A stretch of 36,469 nucleotides of DNA from Bacteroidota bacterium (GTDB lineage: Bacteria; Bacteroidota; Ignavibacteria; SZUA-365). Shown piece by piece: positions 20,779 through 29,762 of the stretch. The notes below the pieces were generated by a model. That model was given only the letters and a program-made list of their open reading frames with translations, had not been told where the DNA came from and did no database searches. Made by a program: the position numbers and the translations under genes. Numbering within the stretch: position 1 is the first letter of the stretch; each line of letters starts with the position of its first letter. Where the stretch lies: assembly GCA_016928515.1 (NCBI GenBank), contig JAFGKR010000151.1:1-36469 (forward strand). Reading direction: 5' to 3'.

Positions 20779-21834
20779 ATGTTTTCCGGCGTCTCCATAC
20801 GGACCCTGTTGACGCGCATGCTGAAACTGCTCGTCTTCGCAGCTCTGGCCTGGTTCATTCAGAATCAGTTCCGCGATCTGGATGTGGCACAGGTCACCCG
20901 TCTCCTGGGTGGCATCGGCATTGCGGCCATCCTCCTGTTGCTTCCGTACGCGGTGGTGATCCTTCTGGATGCGGTCGGATGGAGAGAATGCGTGACGGGC
21001 AAGGAGCGGATCCACCTGCGGGAGATCTTTATCGTCCGCCTGTGCACGGATGCCGTCATGAACACATTTCCCGCCGGTGTGGCCTTTGCCGAGACGTTGC
21101 GCTCTGTCTTACTGCGCGACCGCTTCGGTCTCCGCATGACCGATGCAGTGGCCGCCACCCTGCTGTCGAAAATCAACATCGCTGTTGCCCAGATGCTCTT
21201 CGTGATCGGGGGATTCATCATCGCACTTTCTCTGCATCGCACGGCATTCACCCACTTGGGCATGCTCTCATCTCCTGCGGAAATCACCGTAGCGTTCATC
21301 GTGACCGGAGCACTGATGGGTGCGCTCTCGCTCCCCTACAGTGGTGCACGGCTTACACAGATCTCCGGGCTTCTGGGACGCATTCGCGTCCCCATCCTCC
21401 AGCGCGTGATCACGCGATTCCATTCGTCACTCGTGCAGATCGATCGCTATGTCACCGCGTTCGCACGGGAGCATCGACCGCGGCTGTTCCGCGCACTTGG
21501 CTATTTCCTTCTCAGCTGGCTGATGATGGCCGCGGAAACCTGGCTGATTCTGTCGCTCCTGCATTCCGGTGTCACGTTTCTCCAGGCGGTCGCTCTCGAG
21601 ACGCTTCTCTCACTGGTGAAGATCCTGTTCTTTTTTATCCCGTCCGCCATGGGAGCGCAGGAGGTCGGCATCCTGACGATCCTGTCTGCGTATGGTATCC
21701 CGGAAGTCGCTGCTGTCGCTGCGGCCTTCATCATCCTCCGGCGCGGCAAGGAACTCTTCTGGGCGCTCTCGGGCATCAGCCTGTTCGGATATCTGCGCGT
21801 CAATCCCTTCAAGCCCGCATTCCTCAAGGCCTAG
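20779..21834 (+). CDS. Flippase-like / lysylphosphatidylglycerol synthase TM-domain family protein (UPF0104)
   Basis: Multi-TM protein with FPAGVAFAETLRSVLLRDRFGLRMTDAVAATLLSKI and a C-terminal FFFIPSAMGAQEVGILTI block typical of the family. Confidence 0.65.
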   Translation: MFSGVSIRTLLTRMLKLLVFAALAWFIQNQFRDLDVAQVTRLLGGIGIAAILLLLPYAVVILLDAVGWRECVTGKERIHLREIFIVRLCTDAVMNTFPAGVAFAETLRSVLLRDRFGLRMTDAVAATLLSKINIAVAQMLFVIGGFIIALSLHRTAFTHLGMLSSPAEITVAFIVTGALMGALSLPYSGARLTQISGLLGRIRVPILQRVITRFHSSLVQIDRYVTAFAREHRPRLFRALGYFLLSWLMMAAETWLILSLLHSGVTFLQAVALETLLSLVKILFFFIPSAMGAQEVGILTILSAYGIPEVAAVAAAFIILRRGKELFWALSGISLFGYLRVNPFKPAFLKA

Positions 21835-21841
21835 GATTCTC

Positions 21842-22900
21842 ATGACCAGGATTCTCCATATATGCGGATCGCTGAATCAGACATCGCAGATGCATCAGAT
21901 ATCGCAGCAGCTTCCCGAGGCCGAGCACTCCTTCACACCGTTCTACGGGGATGCGCTGATCCAGTGGCTGAGCCGCAACGGTTTCCTGGAATTCACTATT
22001 CTCGGGAGCAGGCTCCGCCGGAGGGCGCTGAACTACCTGAAGGCACATGATCTGGAGGTCGACCAGTTCGGGTCGCGCAATGATTACGATCTCGTTCTCA
22101 CCTGCAGCGATCTGATCGTTCCGAGCAACATCCGGCGCTTCCCCATCATCCTCATCCAGGAAGGGATGACGGACCCGGAAGGATTCGCCTATCACCTGGT
22201 GAAACATCTGCGGCTCCCGCGGTACCTGGCGAGCACGGCAACCACCGGGCTGAGCGATGTCTATGAGAAATTCTGTGTGGCGAGCGAGGGCTATCGGGAT
22301 CTGTTTATCCGAAAAGGAGTCAAGGCGGAGAAAATCGCCGTTACCGGTATCCCGAACTTCGACAACTGCGCCCGCTTCCTGGAAAATGACTTCCCGCACC
22401 GGAATTTTGTTCTCGTCGCGACGAGCGATGCGCGGGAGACGTTCAAATACGAAAATCGCCGGAAGCTGATCCGCCGCTGTCTCGATATCGCCAACGGACG
22501 CCAGCTTATCTTCAAGCTGCATCCGAACGAGAACCATCCGCGTGCGATCGATGAAATCCACAAGGAGGCACCGCACGCGTTGGTGTACACCGAAGGAAAC
22601 ATCGAACACATGATCGCAAACTGCGACATACTCGTCACCCGTTTCTCCACCGTCGTCTATATCGGACTCGCCCTCGGGAAGCAGGTGTTCTCGGAATTCG
22701 ACATGGAGGAGTTGCGTCGTCAGACCCCACTGCAGAACGGCGGCACCTCCACCCGCAATATCGCCGCGGTCTGCCGCGACGTCCTCGCAAACGGGAAGTC
22801 CCCCGGACACAGGGACCGATGGCAGGAATCACGGCTCATTGACGGCAGGCTGCGTCCCTTGCGGCATGTCGCGCGTCTCATATCCACGATCCGGAGCTGA
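21842..22900 (+). CDS. GT-B-fold glycosyltransferase / CDP-glycerol glycerophosphotransferase- or NeuC-like protein
   Basis: GT-B-like organisation: VAVTGIPNFDN-type linker, LIFKLHPNENHPRAI, NIEHMIANCDILVTRFSTVVYIGLALGKQVF. Exact family not resolved. Confidence 0.5.
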   Translation: MTRILHICGSLNQTSQMHQISQQLPEAEHSFTPFYGDALIQWLSRNGFLEFTILGSRLRRRALNYLKAHDLEVDQFGSRNDYDLVLTCSDLIVPSNIRRFPIILIQEGMTDPEGFAYHLVKHLRLPRYLASTATTGLSDVYEKFCVASEGYRDLFIRKGVKAEKIAVTGIPNFDNCARFLENDFPHRNFVLVATSDARETFKYENRRKLIRRCLDIANGRQLIFKLHPNENHPRAIDEIHKEAPHALVYTEGNIEHMIANCDILVTRFSTVVYIGLALGKQVFSEFDMEELRRQTPLQNGGTSTRNIAAVCRDVLANGKSPGHRDRWQESRLIDGRLRPLRHVARLISTIRS

Positions 22901-22904
22901 GTGC

Positions 22905-23762
22905 ATGAATATCATCACCATCATCCAGGCGCGGACGGGCAGCAGCAGGCTCCCCGGGAAAGTGATGCTCCCGCTCGCAGGCAAACCCCTGCTCCTTCGC
23001 ATGGTCGAACGTGTCTCCATGGCACGCACACCCATGACCGTCGTCGTGGCAACGACAACTGACCCTGACGACACGGATATCCGGCTGCTGTGCAACAGAC
23101 ACGGGATTCCCTGCTACAGCGGCGATCCGTATGATCTGCTCGACCGTCACTATCGTGCCGCACTGCTCTACGATGCCGATGTCGTTGTGAAAATTCCCTC
23201 GGACTGTCCGCTCATCGATCCGGCGATCATCGATCGTGTCCTGTCCTCATACATCACATACCATCGCGACCATGATTACGTCAGCAATCTTCATCCTGCC
23301 ACGTACCCGGACGGAAACGACGTCGAGGTCATGCCGATGCCGATTCTGCACCTGGCCTGGCGGGAGGCGACACGGCAGTTCGAGCGCGAACACACGACGC
23401 CGTTTCTCTGGGAGCAACCGGAACGCTTCCGCATCGGAAATGTGCTGTGGGAAAGCGGCCAGGATTTTTCCATGTCGCATCGCTGGACCATCGACTACCC
23501 GGAGGATTATCAGTTCATCCGTACCGTGTACGACCGATTGTACTCGGAGGACAGCATGTGCTTCGGTATCAGTGACATCCTCGCTTTACTCGATCGCGAA
23601 CCGGAACTGTCACAAATCAACGCGGAATATACCGGAGTGAACTGGTATCGTCATCATCTCGGAGAATTGAAAACCATCGATGCCGGCAAGACACGAGCAC
23701 CACAACCGAGGGACGCATGGAGTTCCCTCACCATCTCAAAGTACAAAGCGGGAACGCCATGA
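22905..23762 (+). CDS. SpsF/NeuA-like cytidylyltransferase
   Basis: IITIIQARTGSSRLPGKVMLPLAGKPLLLRMVERV nucleotidyltransferase signature; GDPYDLLDRHYRAA and KIPSDCPLIDPAIID motifs. Confidence 0.75.
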   Translation: MNIITIIQARTGSSRLPGKVMLPLAGKPLLLRMVERVSMARTPMTVVVATTTDPDDTDIRLLCNRHGIPCYSGDPYDLLDRHYRAALLYDADVVVKIPSDCPLIDPAIIDRVLSSYITYHRDHDYVSNLHPATYPDGNDVEVMPMPILHLAWREATRQFEREHTTPFLWEQPERFRIGNVLWESGQDFSMSHRWTIDYPEDYQFIRTVYDRLYSEDSMCFGISDILALLDREPELSQINAEYTGVNWYRHHLGELKTIDAGKTRAPQPRDAWSSLTISKYKAGTP

Positions 23763-24616
23763 ACGCATCAGACAAACAGGAATTGCAGCAGACGGCGATT
23801 CGCGTCCGTGAACACATCATCCGCATGGCGACTGACGGCGGATGCTTCATCGGTGCTTCGCTCTCCTGCGCAGATCTCATCGTGTACCTCTACAGCAGAG
23901 TCCTCGACATCTCCCCGCAGCGGGTCAGTGATCCCGGGCGTGATTACTTCCTTCTTTCGAAAGGACACGACGTCCCAGCCGTCTATGGGACCTTCGCAGA
24001 ACTCGGATATATCAACGCCGCTCGCCTCGCAAACCATCTCCATACCAACGACTCGATATACTGGCATCCCAACAGGGACATCCCGGGGGTGGAGTTTCAC
24101 TCCGGTTCCCTGGGACATCTGCTCTCCGTCGGAATCGGCGTTGCCCTCGATATCAAGTTGCGCAAGACGAGCAACAAGGTATACGTCATGCTGGGTGACG
24201 GAGAACTCAACGAAGGATCGATCTGGGAGGGATGCCTCGTTGCCGGTGCGCACGGGCTCGATAATCTCGTCGCCATCGTCGACCGCAATGGCTTTCAGGC
24301 CAACATGCGGACCGAGGATCTCATCCCGCTTGAACCGCTGGAAGATAAATTCACCGCGTTCGGATGGTCTGTCCGCCGGATCAATGGACACGCGTATGAA
24401 GAGATGGAAGCTGCATTTACCGGCCATCCCTTCGAGAAGGGCAAACCCAGTATGATCATTGCCGATACGGTACGCGGAAAGGGACTCCCCAGCATCGAGG
24501 CCCGCCCAGATCGCTGGTTCGTCAACTTCACTGCTGAGGAGATCGACATGCTTCTCGACGAGCTTCACGGCATCGGCGATGCCGCGCTGAAATCCGAATC
24601 GCTCTACGTGCGCTGA
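23759..24616 (+). CDS. Transketolase, N-terminal (TPP-binding) subunit
   Basis: LSKGHDVPAVYGTFAELGY, SGSLGHLLSVGIG, VMLGDGELNEGSIWEG, IVDRNGFQ motifs; ATGA overlap with the upstream gene. Confidence 0.85.
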   Translation: MNASDKQELQQTAIRVREHIIRMATDGGCFIGASLSCADLIVYLYSRVLDISPQRVSDPGRDYFLLSKGHDVPAVYGTFAELGYINAARLANHLHTNDSIYWHPNRDIPGVEFHSGSLGHLLSVGIGVALDIKLRKTSNKVYVMLGDGELNEGSIWEGCLVAGAHGLDNLVAIVDRNGFQANMRTEDLIPLEPLEDKFTAFGWSVRRINGHAYEEMEAAFTGHPFEKGKPSMIIADTVRGKGLPSIEARPDRWFVNFTAEEIDMLLDELHGIGDAALKSESLYVR

Positions 24617-24646
24617 CTCGACAATGTTTCTCACCATCAGCAGACA

Positions 24647-25612
24647 ATGTACACTATGACATACGAAGAACTCCTTCGAGCGATCACCGCGGAGGATGAT
24701 CGCGTCGTCATCATGACAGCGGAGAATCGCGCAGCAATTCGCAGCCTGCAGCCACATCTCGGAGACCGCCTGATCGACGTCGGCATCAGCGAGATGACAA
24801 TGATCGGAGCTGCCGCAGGATTGGCACTGCGCGGTCGCATCCCGGTGGTTCACGCCCTGGCGACCTTCCTGACGCTGCGCGCATTTGAATTCATTCGTAC
24901 CGACGTGGGTATCAGCGGTCTTCCGGTCAAGCTGATTGGTGCGGTCCCCGGCTTTCTGTCGGACGGTAACGGTCCCACCCATCAGGCACTCGAGGACATC
25001 GCGTTGATGCGCGGGATCCCACCGATCCAGGTATTCGCACCGTCCGACAACGATGACATGCTCGCCGCTCTGCCGCATATCCTCGCGTCCCCGGATCCCG
25101 CGTATGTGCGTTTCAACAACATGCCGGCGCACGTGGTGCATACGCCGTTTAAAATCGGCAAGGCGGAGGTTCTCACGGAAGGAACCGATGTCGCCATCCT
25201 GACCTACGGATTTCTTCTGCGTGAAGTCCTTGCCGCTGAGACACTCCTCCGGGCTGAAGGTCTGACCTGCCGTGTGATCAATCTTCGCAGCCTGAAACCT
25301 CTCGACGAAGAGGTCATTGCCTCCGCTGCACGCGACTGCACGCTGCTGGTCACTGTGGAGGATCATTTTGTAACCGGTGGACTGACCACCATGCTCGCCG
25401 AAGTGTTTCTCCGCCGCCGGCTCATTGCGGATGTATTGCCCATCGCGCTCGAACATCGGTGGTTCAAACCGGCGACACTCGACCGTGTGCTGGAATACGA
25501 AGGCTTCACCGGAAGCGCCTTGACAGTGCGCATTTTACGTGCCCTGGAGAATGATCGACGCAAGGGACCCATACTCGATCAGATGAGCTCGCTTTTCAAA
25601 ACCTATCTCTGA
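24647..25612 (+). CDS. Transketolase, C-terminal (pyrimidine-binding) subunit
   Basis: DVGISEMTMIGAAAGLALRGRIPVVHALATFLTLRAFEFIRTDV, GPTHQALEDIALMRGIPPIQVFAPSDNDD, VITVEDHFVTGGL-type block. Alternative start 24656. Confidence 0.85.
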   Translation: MYTMTYEELLRAITAEDDRVVIMTAENRAAIRSLQPHLGDRLIDVGISEMTMIGAAAGLALRGRIPVVHALATFLTLRAFEFIRTDVGISGLPVKLIGAVPGFLSDGNGPTHQALEDIALMRGIPPIQVFAPSDNDDMLAALPHILASPDPAYVRFNNMPAHVVHTPFKIGKAEVLTEGTDVAILTYGFLLREVLAAETLLRAEGLTCRVINLRSLKPLDEEVIASAARDCTLLVTVEDHFVTGGLTTMLAEVFLRRRLIADVLPIALEHRWFKPATLDRVLEYEGFTGSALTVRILRALENDRRKGPILDQMSSLFKTYL

Positions 25613-25618
25613 GTCATC

Positions 25619-26959
25619 ATGCCCAACACCATCGCGTTCAATCCAGACTATCCCGATATCACTCAGTCCGACGCACTTTATGCACGAGCACTTGGATTGA
25701 TTCCCGGTCAGACCCAGACCCTGGCGAAGGGTCCCGGCCAGTACGTACGCGGCGTCGCACCGAAATTCGTCGCCCGTGGAAGGGGAGCCCACATCCTCGA
25801 TGTCGACGGCAACGAGTTCATCGACTACAACATGGGCATCGGTCCTCTCTCCCTGGGCTACGCCTATGACGTCGTGGACGACGCCATCCGCGCACAGCTT
25901 GCCGAAGGGATCACGTACTCTCTTGTCCATCCACTCGAAGTGGAAGTCGCGGAACTCCTGCGCGAAGTCATTCCCAATGCCGAGATGGTACGCTTCTCCA
26001 AATCCGGTAACGATGTCACCTCTGCTGCCGTACGGCTCGCCCGCGCATACACCGGTCGCGACACGGTGCTCTGCTGTGGCTACCACGGATGGCACGACTG
26101 GTACATTTCCGTGACGGACCGCAACCGCGGTATCCCGCAGGCCACTCGTGATCTCACATTCACGATCGATTACAACGACATCCAGTCTGTCCGCGATGCG
26201 CTCGATGAGAACACCGCGTGCGTCATTCTTGAACCAGTGGTATTCGACGCGCCGCACAACAATTTCCTCCATGAGCTCAAGGACGCCTGTGAGCGGAACG
26301 GAACGCTGCTCATCTTTGATGAGATGTGGACGGGATTTCGTCTCGCCCTCGGAGGTGCGCAGGAATATTTCGGCATCAAGGCGGACCTGGCCTGTTTCTC
26401 GAAGGCCATCGCCAACGGCATGCCGCTTTCCGTGCTCACAGGGAGAAAGGATGTCATGGAGCTCTGTGAGAAGGACGTCTTTTTCTACACGACCTTCGGG
26501 GGTGAGGCACTTTCGCTGGCAGCGGCAAAAGCCACTATCGGGGAGATGCGCGAGAAACACGTCCAGAAGCACCTGTTCCGGCAGGGCAGAACATTGAAGG
26601 ATGGCTTCAACGCCATCGCCGCGCAGCTGACCATGCCTTCGGTTCTCTGCAAGGGATTCGACTGCCGCACGATCATCACCTTCGACGCTTCTGTGGGAAA
26701 TCCGCTGCTGCAGAAATCCTACGTGCAGCAGGAGATGATCAAGCGCGGCATCCTCTGGTCGGGCTTCCACAACATCTCCTTCAGTCACAGCGACGACGAT
26801 GTGGAATACACGTTGGCGGTGTATCGCGAGGTCCTGCCACTGCTGAAGGATGCCGTGGAAACAGGCACGCTGGCCGAGCGCCTGCGTGGCGAGCCGGTCG
26901 AACCCGTCTTCCGGAAAACGAGCAATTTCAACACCAAGGCGAGAACACCTCATGCCTGA
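25619..26959 (+). CDS. Class III aminotransferase, glutamate-1-semialdehyde aminomutase-like
   Basis: VRFSKSGNDVTSAAVRLARAYTGRD, GYHGWHDWY, FDEMWTGFRLALGG, PLP lysine in CFSKAIANGMPLS. Confidence 0.8.
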   Translation: MPNTIAFNPDYPDITQSDALYARALGLIPGQTQTLAKGPGQYVRGVAPKFVARGRGAHILDVDGNEFIDYNMGIGPLSLGYAYDVVDDAIRAQLAEGITYSLVHPLEVEVAELLREVIPNAEMVRFSKSGNDVTSAAVRLARAYTGRDTVLCCGYHGWHDWYISVTDRNRGIPQATRDLTFTIDYNDIQSVRDALDENTACVILEPVVFDAPHNNFLHELKDACERNGTLLIFDEMWTGFRLALGGAQEYFGIKADLACFSKAIANGMPLSVLTGRKDVMELCEKDVFFYTTFGGEALSLAAAKATIGEMREKHVQKHLFRQGRTLKDGFNAIAAQLTMPSVLCKGFDCRTIITFDASVGNPLLQKSYVQQEMIKRGILWSGFHNISFSHSDDDVEYTLAVYREVLPLLKDAVETGTLAERLRGEPVEPVFRKTSNFNTKARTPHA

Positions 26960-26989
26960 TCGCTCCATTCACCAACGAAGTAGTATGGT

Positions 26990-27943
26990 ATGATCACCCG
27001 CATCGTTTCCGAAGCCCAGCAACGGCGCACCTCGCTGCTGCAGTCCCGCGGCAGCCTTCCGCTGCTGCAGGAGTACCGTCTTCGCTGTCTGACCATCAAC
27101 ACGCATCGCGGACAGGGACCCAAGCTCCCGTTCCTCCTTGCGAAGGCGACGCGCGAGGAGGCGCAACGGATAGAACTCATGCATGAGACGCGTGCGTATG
27201 CCTATTTCATCGCAGAGTGGCTGAACAGACACAAGCAGCATTACGACGTCGTCGCCCTGCAGGAAGTGTTCAACGGCGTACTGGGCGTCAGCGAAAAAAT
27301 CATCGGGAAGTACCGGCAGCGCGATCACTACCGCGTCCTCAGCGGTTTCGATTCCATTCTCGAGCACGGGGTGGGGTTCGCCGGCTTCCGCTATCAGAAT
27401 CTGATGCTCAGCCAACTTCCCAAGCTTTCCGATCAGGCGTACAACCACCTCCTCCCGGGAAAGGTGTTCTTCCTCGCATCCTGCGGTTTCACGCTCGCTC
27501 CCTTCCTGCTGAAGGACACCACCATCTGGATCGGCAATACGCATCTCCATGCGTACAGTCCGGAATCCCGCATGCGACAGGCGCGGAGTATCGGCCAGGT
27601 ACTGCGAAAACTGGGAGATGTCCCGATCGTCTTCATGGGGGATTTCAACACGGTGCCGCCGGATTGCCGCATCGAAAAATTCGGTCAGGGGGATATCGAT
27701 CGTTACAATTATCACGACGACCGGACGCTGACCATTCTCGAGGACGCCGGACTGCGATCCGTTCCCCACGACGATGCGTTGAAATTCTATTCGTATCCGA
27801 CCGGACTTCCCAATCGCACATTGGATTACATCATGTATAGCCGTCATTGGCATGTCCACACTTACGGCGTGCTGCACGACTTCACGCTGTCCGATCACTA
27901 TCCCGTATACGCTGAACTGGAACTGCAAACACGGAACAACTGA
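26990..27943 (+). CDS. Endonuclease/exonuclease/phosphatase (EEP) family protein
   Basis: EEP catalytic motifs LTINTHRGQG, VALQEVF, GNTHLHAY, FMGDFNTVP, LSDHYPVYAEL. Confidence 0.8.
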   Translation: MITRIVSEAQQRRTSLLQSRGSLPLLQEYRLRCLTINTHRGQGPKLPFLLAKATREEAQRIELMHETRAYAYFIAEWLNRHKQHYDVVALQEVFNGVLGVSEKIIGKYRQRDHYRVLSGFDSILEHGVGFAGFRYQNLMLSQLPKLSDQAYNHLLPGKVFFLASCGFTLAPFLLKDTTIWIGNTHLHAYSPESRMRQARSIGQVLRKLGDVPIVFMGDFNTVPPDCRIEKFGQGDIDRYNYHDDRTLTILEDAGLRSVPHDDALKFYSYPTGLPNRTLDYIMYSRHWHVHTYGVLHDFTLSDHYPVYAELELQTRNN

Positions 27944-27949
27944 GATCCC

Positions 27950-28768
27950 ATGGAAGAACTGTTTTCCCTCAACGGACGCACTGCTGTCGTCACCGGCGCA
28001 CTTGGACTCATCGGCCGGGAGCATTGCCGGGCACTGGCTGCTGCCGGCGCAAACGTCATCGTCACTGACCTGGATGCGAAGGGCTGCGAGTCCTTTGCCG
28101 CCGAACTTTCCGCGGAGAGCGGCAGGATCACTCTCGGCAAGGCGGCCGACATCACGGATCCGGATGCTGTGCTCGCGCTGTTTCACGCCGTCATTGAAGT
28201 ATTCGGACATGTGCACATCCTCGTCAACAACGCCGCGATCAACGACATGGTCGAGAATCCTGTTTCGGCACTGGAAGCTTCGCGCTTCGAACGGTATCCT
28301 CTCGACCTCTGGCGAAAATGCCTTGATGTGAACGTGACAGGTATGTTTCTCTGCTGTCAGATCTTTGGTGGGCACATGGCCGAACACAGCGGAGGAAGCA
28401 TCATCAACATTGCCTCGACCTATGGCCTGGTCGGGCCCGATCAGTCGCTCTACCAGCGTCCCGACGGTACGCAGACATTCTACAAATCCGCCGTCTATCC
28501 CACAACAAAAGGTGCGGTCATCAGCTTTACGCGTTTTCTCGCAACGTACTGGGGGCAGGCGGGAGTGCGTGTCAACACCCTTTCTCCCGGTGGTGTGCGG
28601 AACGGACAGGACACCCATTTCATCGAGAACTATGCGCGGCGCACACCACTCGGGAACATGGCACGACCAACGGATTATCATGGTGCCATCGTATACCTGG
28701 CGAGCGACGCATCGCGCTACATGACCGGGGCAAACCTGGTCGTGGATGGCGGCTGGACTGCCTGGTAA
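27950..28768 (+). CDS. SDR oxidoreductase, PtmA-like
   Basis: TGALGLIGREHCRALAAAGA Rossmann motif, NNAAIND, YPTTKGAVISFTRF (YxxxK), GANLVVDGGWTAW C-terminus. Resembles PtmA-type SDRs of flagellin-glycan loci. Confidence 0.75.
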   Translation: MEELFSLNGRTAVVTGALGLIGREHCRALAAAGANVIVTDLDAKGCESFAAELSAESGRITLGKAADITDPDAVLALFHAVIEVFGHVHILVNNAAINDMVENPVSALEASRFERYPLDLWRKCLDVNVTGMFLCCQIFGGHMAEHSGGSIINIASTYGLVGPDQSLYQRPDGTQTFYKSAVYPTTKGAVISFTRFLATYWGQAGVRVNTLSPGGVRNGQDTHFIENYARRTPLGNMARPTDYHGAIVYLASDASRYMTGANLVVDGGWTAW

Positions 28769-28856
28769 CCTTGCGCTTCCTGCAATCGTCCCAGTTCCTG
28801 CAAGGGACAGGGTGCAAATCATTGCAACTCTTGCGACGGACCGCTACTTTTCCTGC

Positions 28857-29429
28857 ATGAAAGTACTCCCGGATTCCACCATCCTTCCCCGCCTGCTCGG
28901 CAGCCTGCAACATCTCTCCTGGGACGAAGCCGCCCGCCGTGCGCGACGCATCCGCCTCGTGCTCACCGACAATGACGGCGTCCTGACGGACACCGGTGTG
29001 TATTACGGTCCGGATGGGGAATTGTTCAAGCGTTACAGCATCCGCGACGGGATGGGCATGGAACGTCTCGGGTTGCTTGGGATAGAAACCGGGATCATCA
29101 CCGGGGAAGAGTCGCCCAATCTCAAGCGACGCGCGGAGAAATTGAAACTGAAGCATCTGCATCTGGGTGTAAAGGATAAAATCGCCACGCTGACGCGCAT
29201 CCGCCGGGAGACGGGGTTGTCGCCGGAAGAGATCGCATACATCGGTGACGACGTCAATGATCTCGGCATCATGGATATCATCGGGGAGCGCGGTTTCACC
29301 GCCGCTCCGGCCGATGCCATGCCGCAGATTCACGATCTCGCCCAATACATCTGCTCATGGCGCGGAGGGAACGGCGCGTTTCGCGATTTCGCAGAAGCCG
29401 TTATCACTCTCCGGCTCATCCGGGAGTAA
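28857..29429 (+). CDS. KdsC-like HAD phosphatase (ulosonate-9-P/8-P phosphatase type)
   Basis: IRLVLTDNDGVLTDTGVYYGPDGELFKRYSIRDGMGMERL, GIITGEESPNLKRRAEKL, YIGDDVNDLGIM. Confidence 0.8.
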   Translation: MKVLPDSTILPRLLGSLQHLSWDEAARRARRIRLVLTDNDGVLTDTGVYYGPDGELFKRYSIRDGMGMERLGLLGIETGIITGEESPNLKRRAEKLKLKHLHLGVKDKIATLTRIRRETGLSPEEIAYIGDDVNDLGIMDIIGERGFTAAPADAMPQIHDLAQYICSWRGGNGAFRDFAEAVITLRLIRE

Positions 29430-29478
29430 GTCCCTTCTCCTGACTCCAACTGATGAATATTTCTGCTTACACACCCTT

Positions 29479-29537
29479 TTTACCCGGGTATAATCATATT
29501 TTACCCGGGTATAATGACGAATTTACCCGGGTATAAT
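29479..29537. repeat. Three direct copies of TTTACCCGGGTATAAT
   Basis: Identical 16-mers at 29479-29494, 29500-29515 and 29522-29537. Each contains the 10-bp palindrome TACCCGGGTA and a TATAAT hexamer. Start-to-start periods 21 and 22 bp. Confidence 0.9.
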
Positions 29538-29719
29538 TTTCATGGCCACGGCATATTCTGTCGGTATCCCGGCGGGATTTCGTTATCGCGGAGACGATGC
29601 TTCAACGACGCAGCGAGTGGTACATCTCATGCAATCTCAATCGTTGCCTCATCTGTCACATATCATTCTCTAAATACTTTCTCACGTATCCCTCAACAGA
29701 CGATAACGCAGCACATGTA

Positions 29720-29733
29720 GTTTTCCGGAAAAC
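29720..29733. promoter_or_regulatory. 14-bp perfect palindrome upstream of the neuB-like gene
   Basis: GTTTTCCGGAAAAC is its own reverse complement and lies 29 bp before the ATG at 29763. Confidence 0.4.
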
Positions 29734-29762
29734 AAATCCGACATGAGGAAGAGGAACACTGC

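Noticed and set aside
23768-25456. 562-aa minus-strand ORF opposite the transketolase genes
   Set aside because: Shadow ORF with no domain signature; the plus-strand products are clear.
25535-26968. 477-aa minus-strand ORF opposite the aminotransferase
   Set aside because: Shadow ORF with no recognised motifs.
26969-28822. 617-aa minus-strand ORF opposite the EEP and SDR genes
   Set aside because: Covers two well-supported plus-strand genes. His/Arg/Asp-rich shadow translation with no recognisable motif; a typical antisense artefact in GC-rich DNA.
29479-29537. CRISPR array interpretation of the three repeats
   Set aside because: Repeats are 16 bp with only 5-6 bp spacers and no cas genes; unlike CRISPR.
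29514-29720. 68-aa ORF in the gap before the neuB-like gene
   Set aside because: Starts within the repeat array, no ribosome-binding site or homology recognised; likely non-coding.
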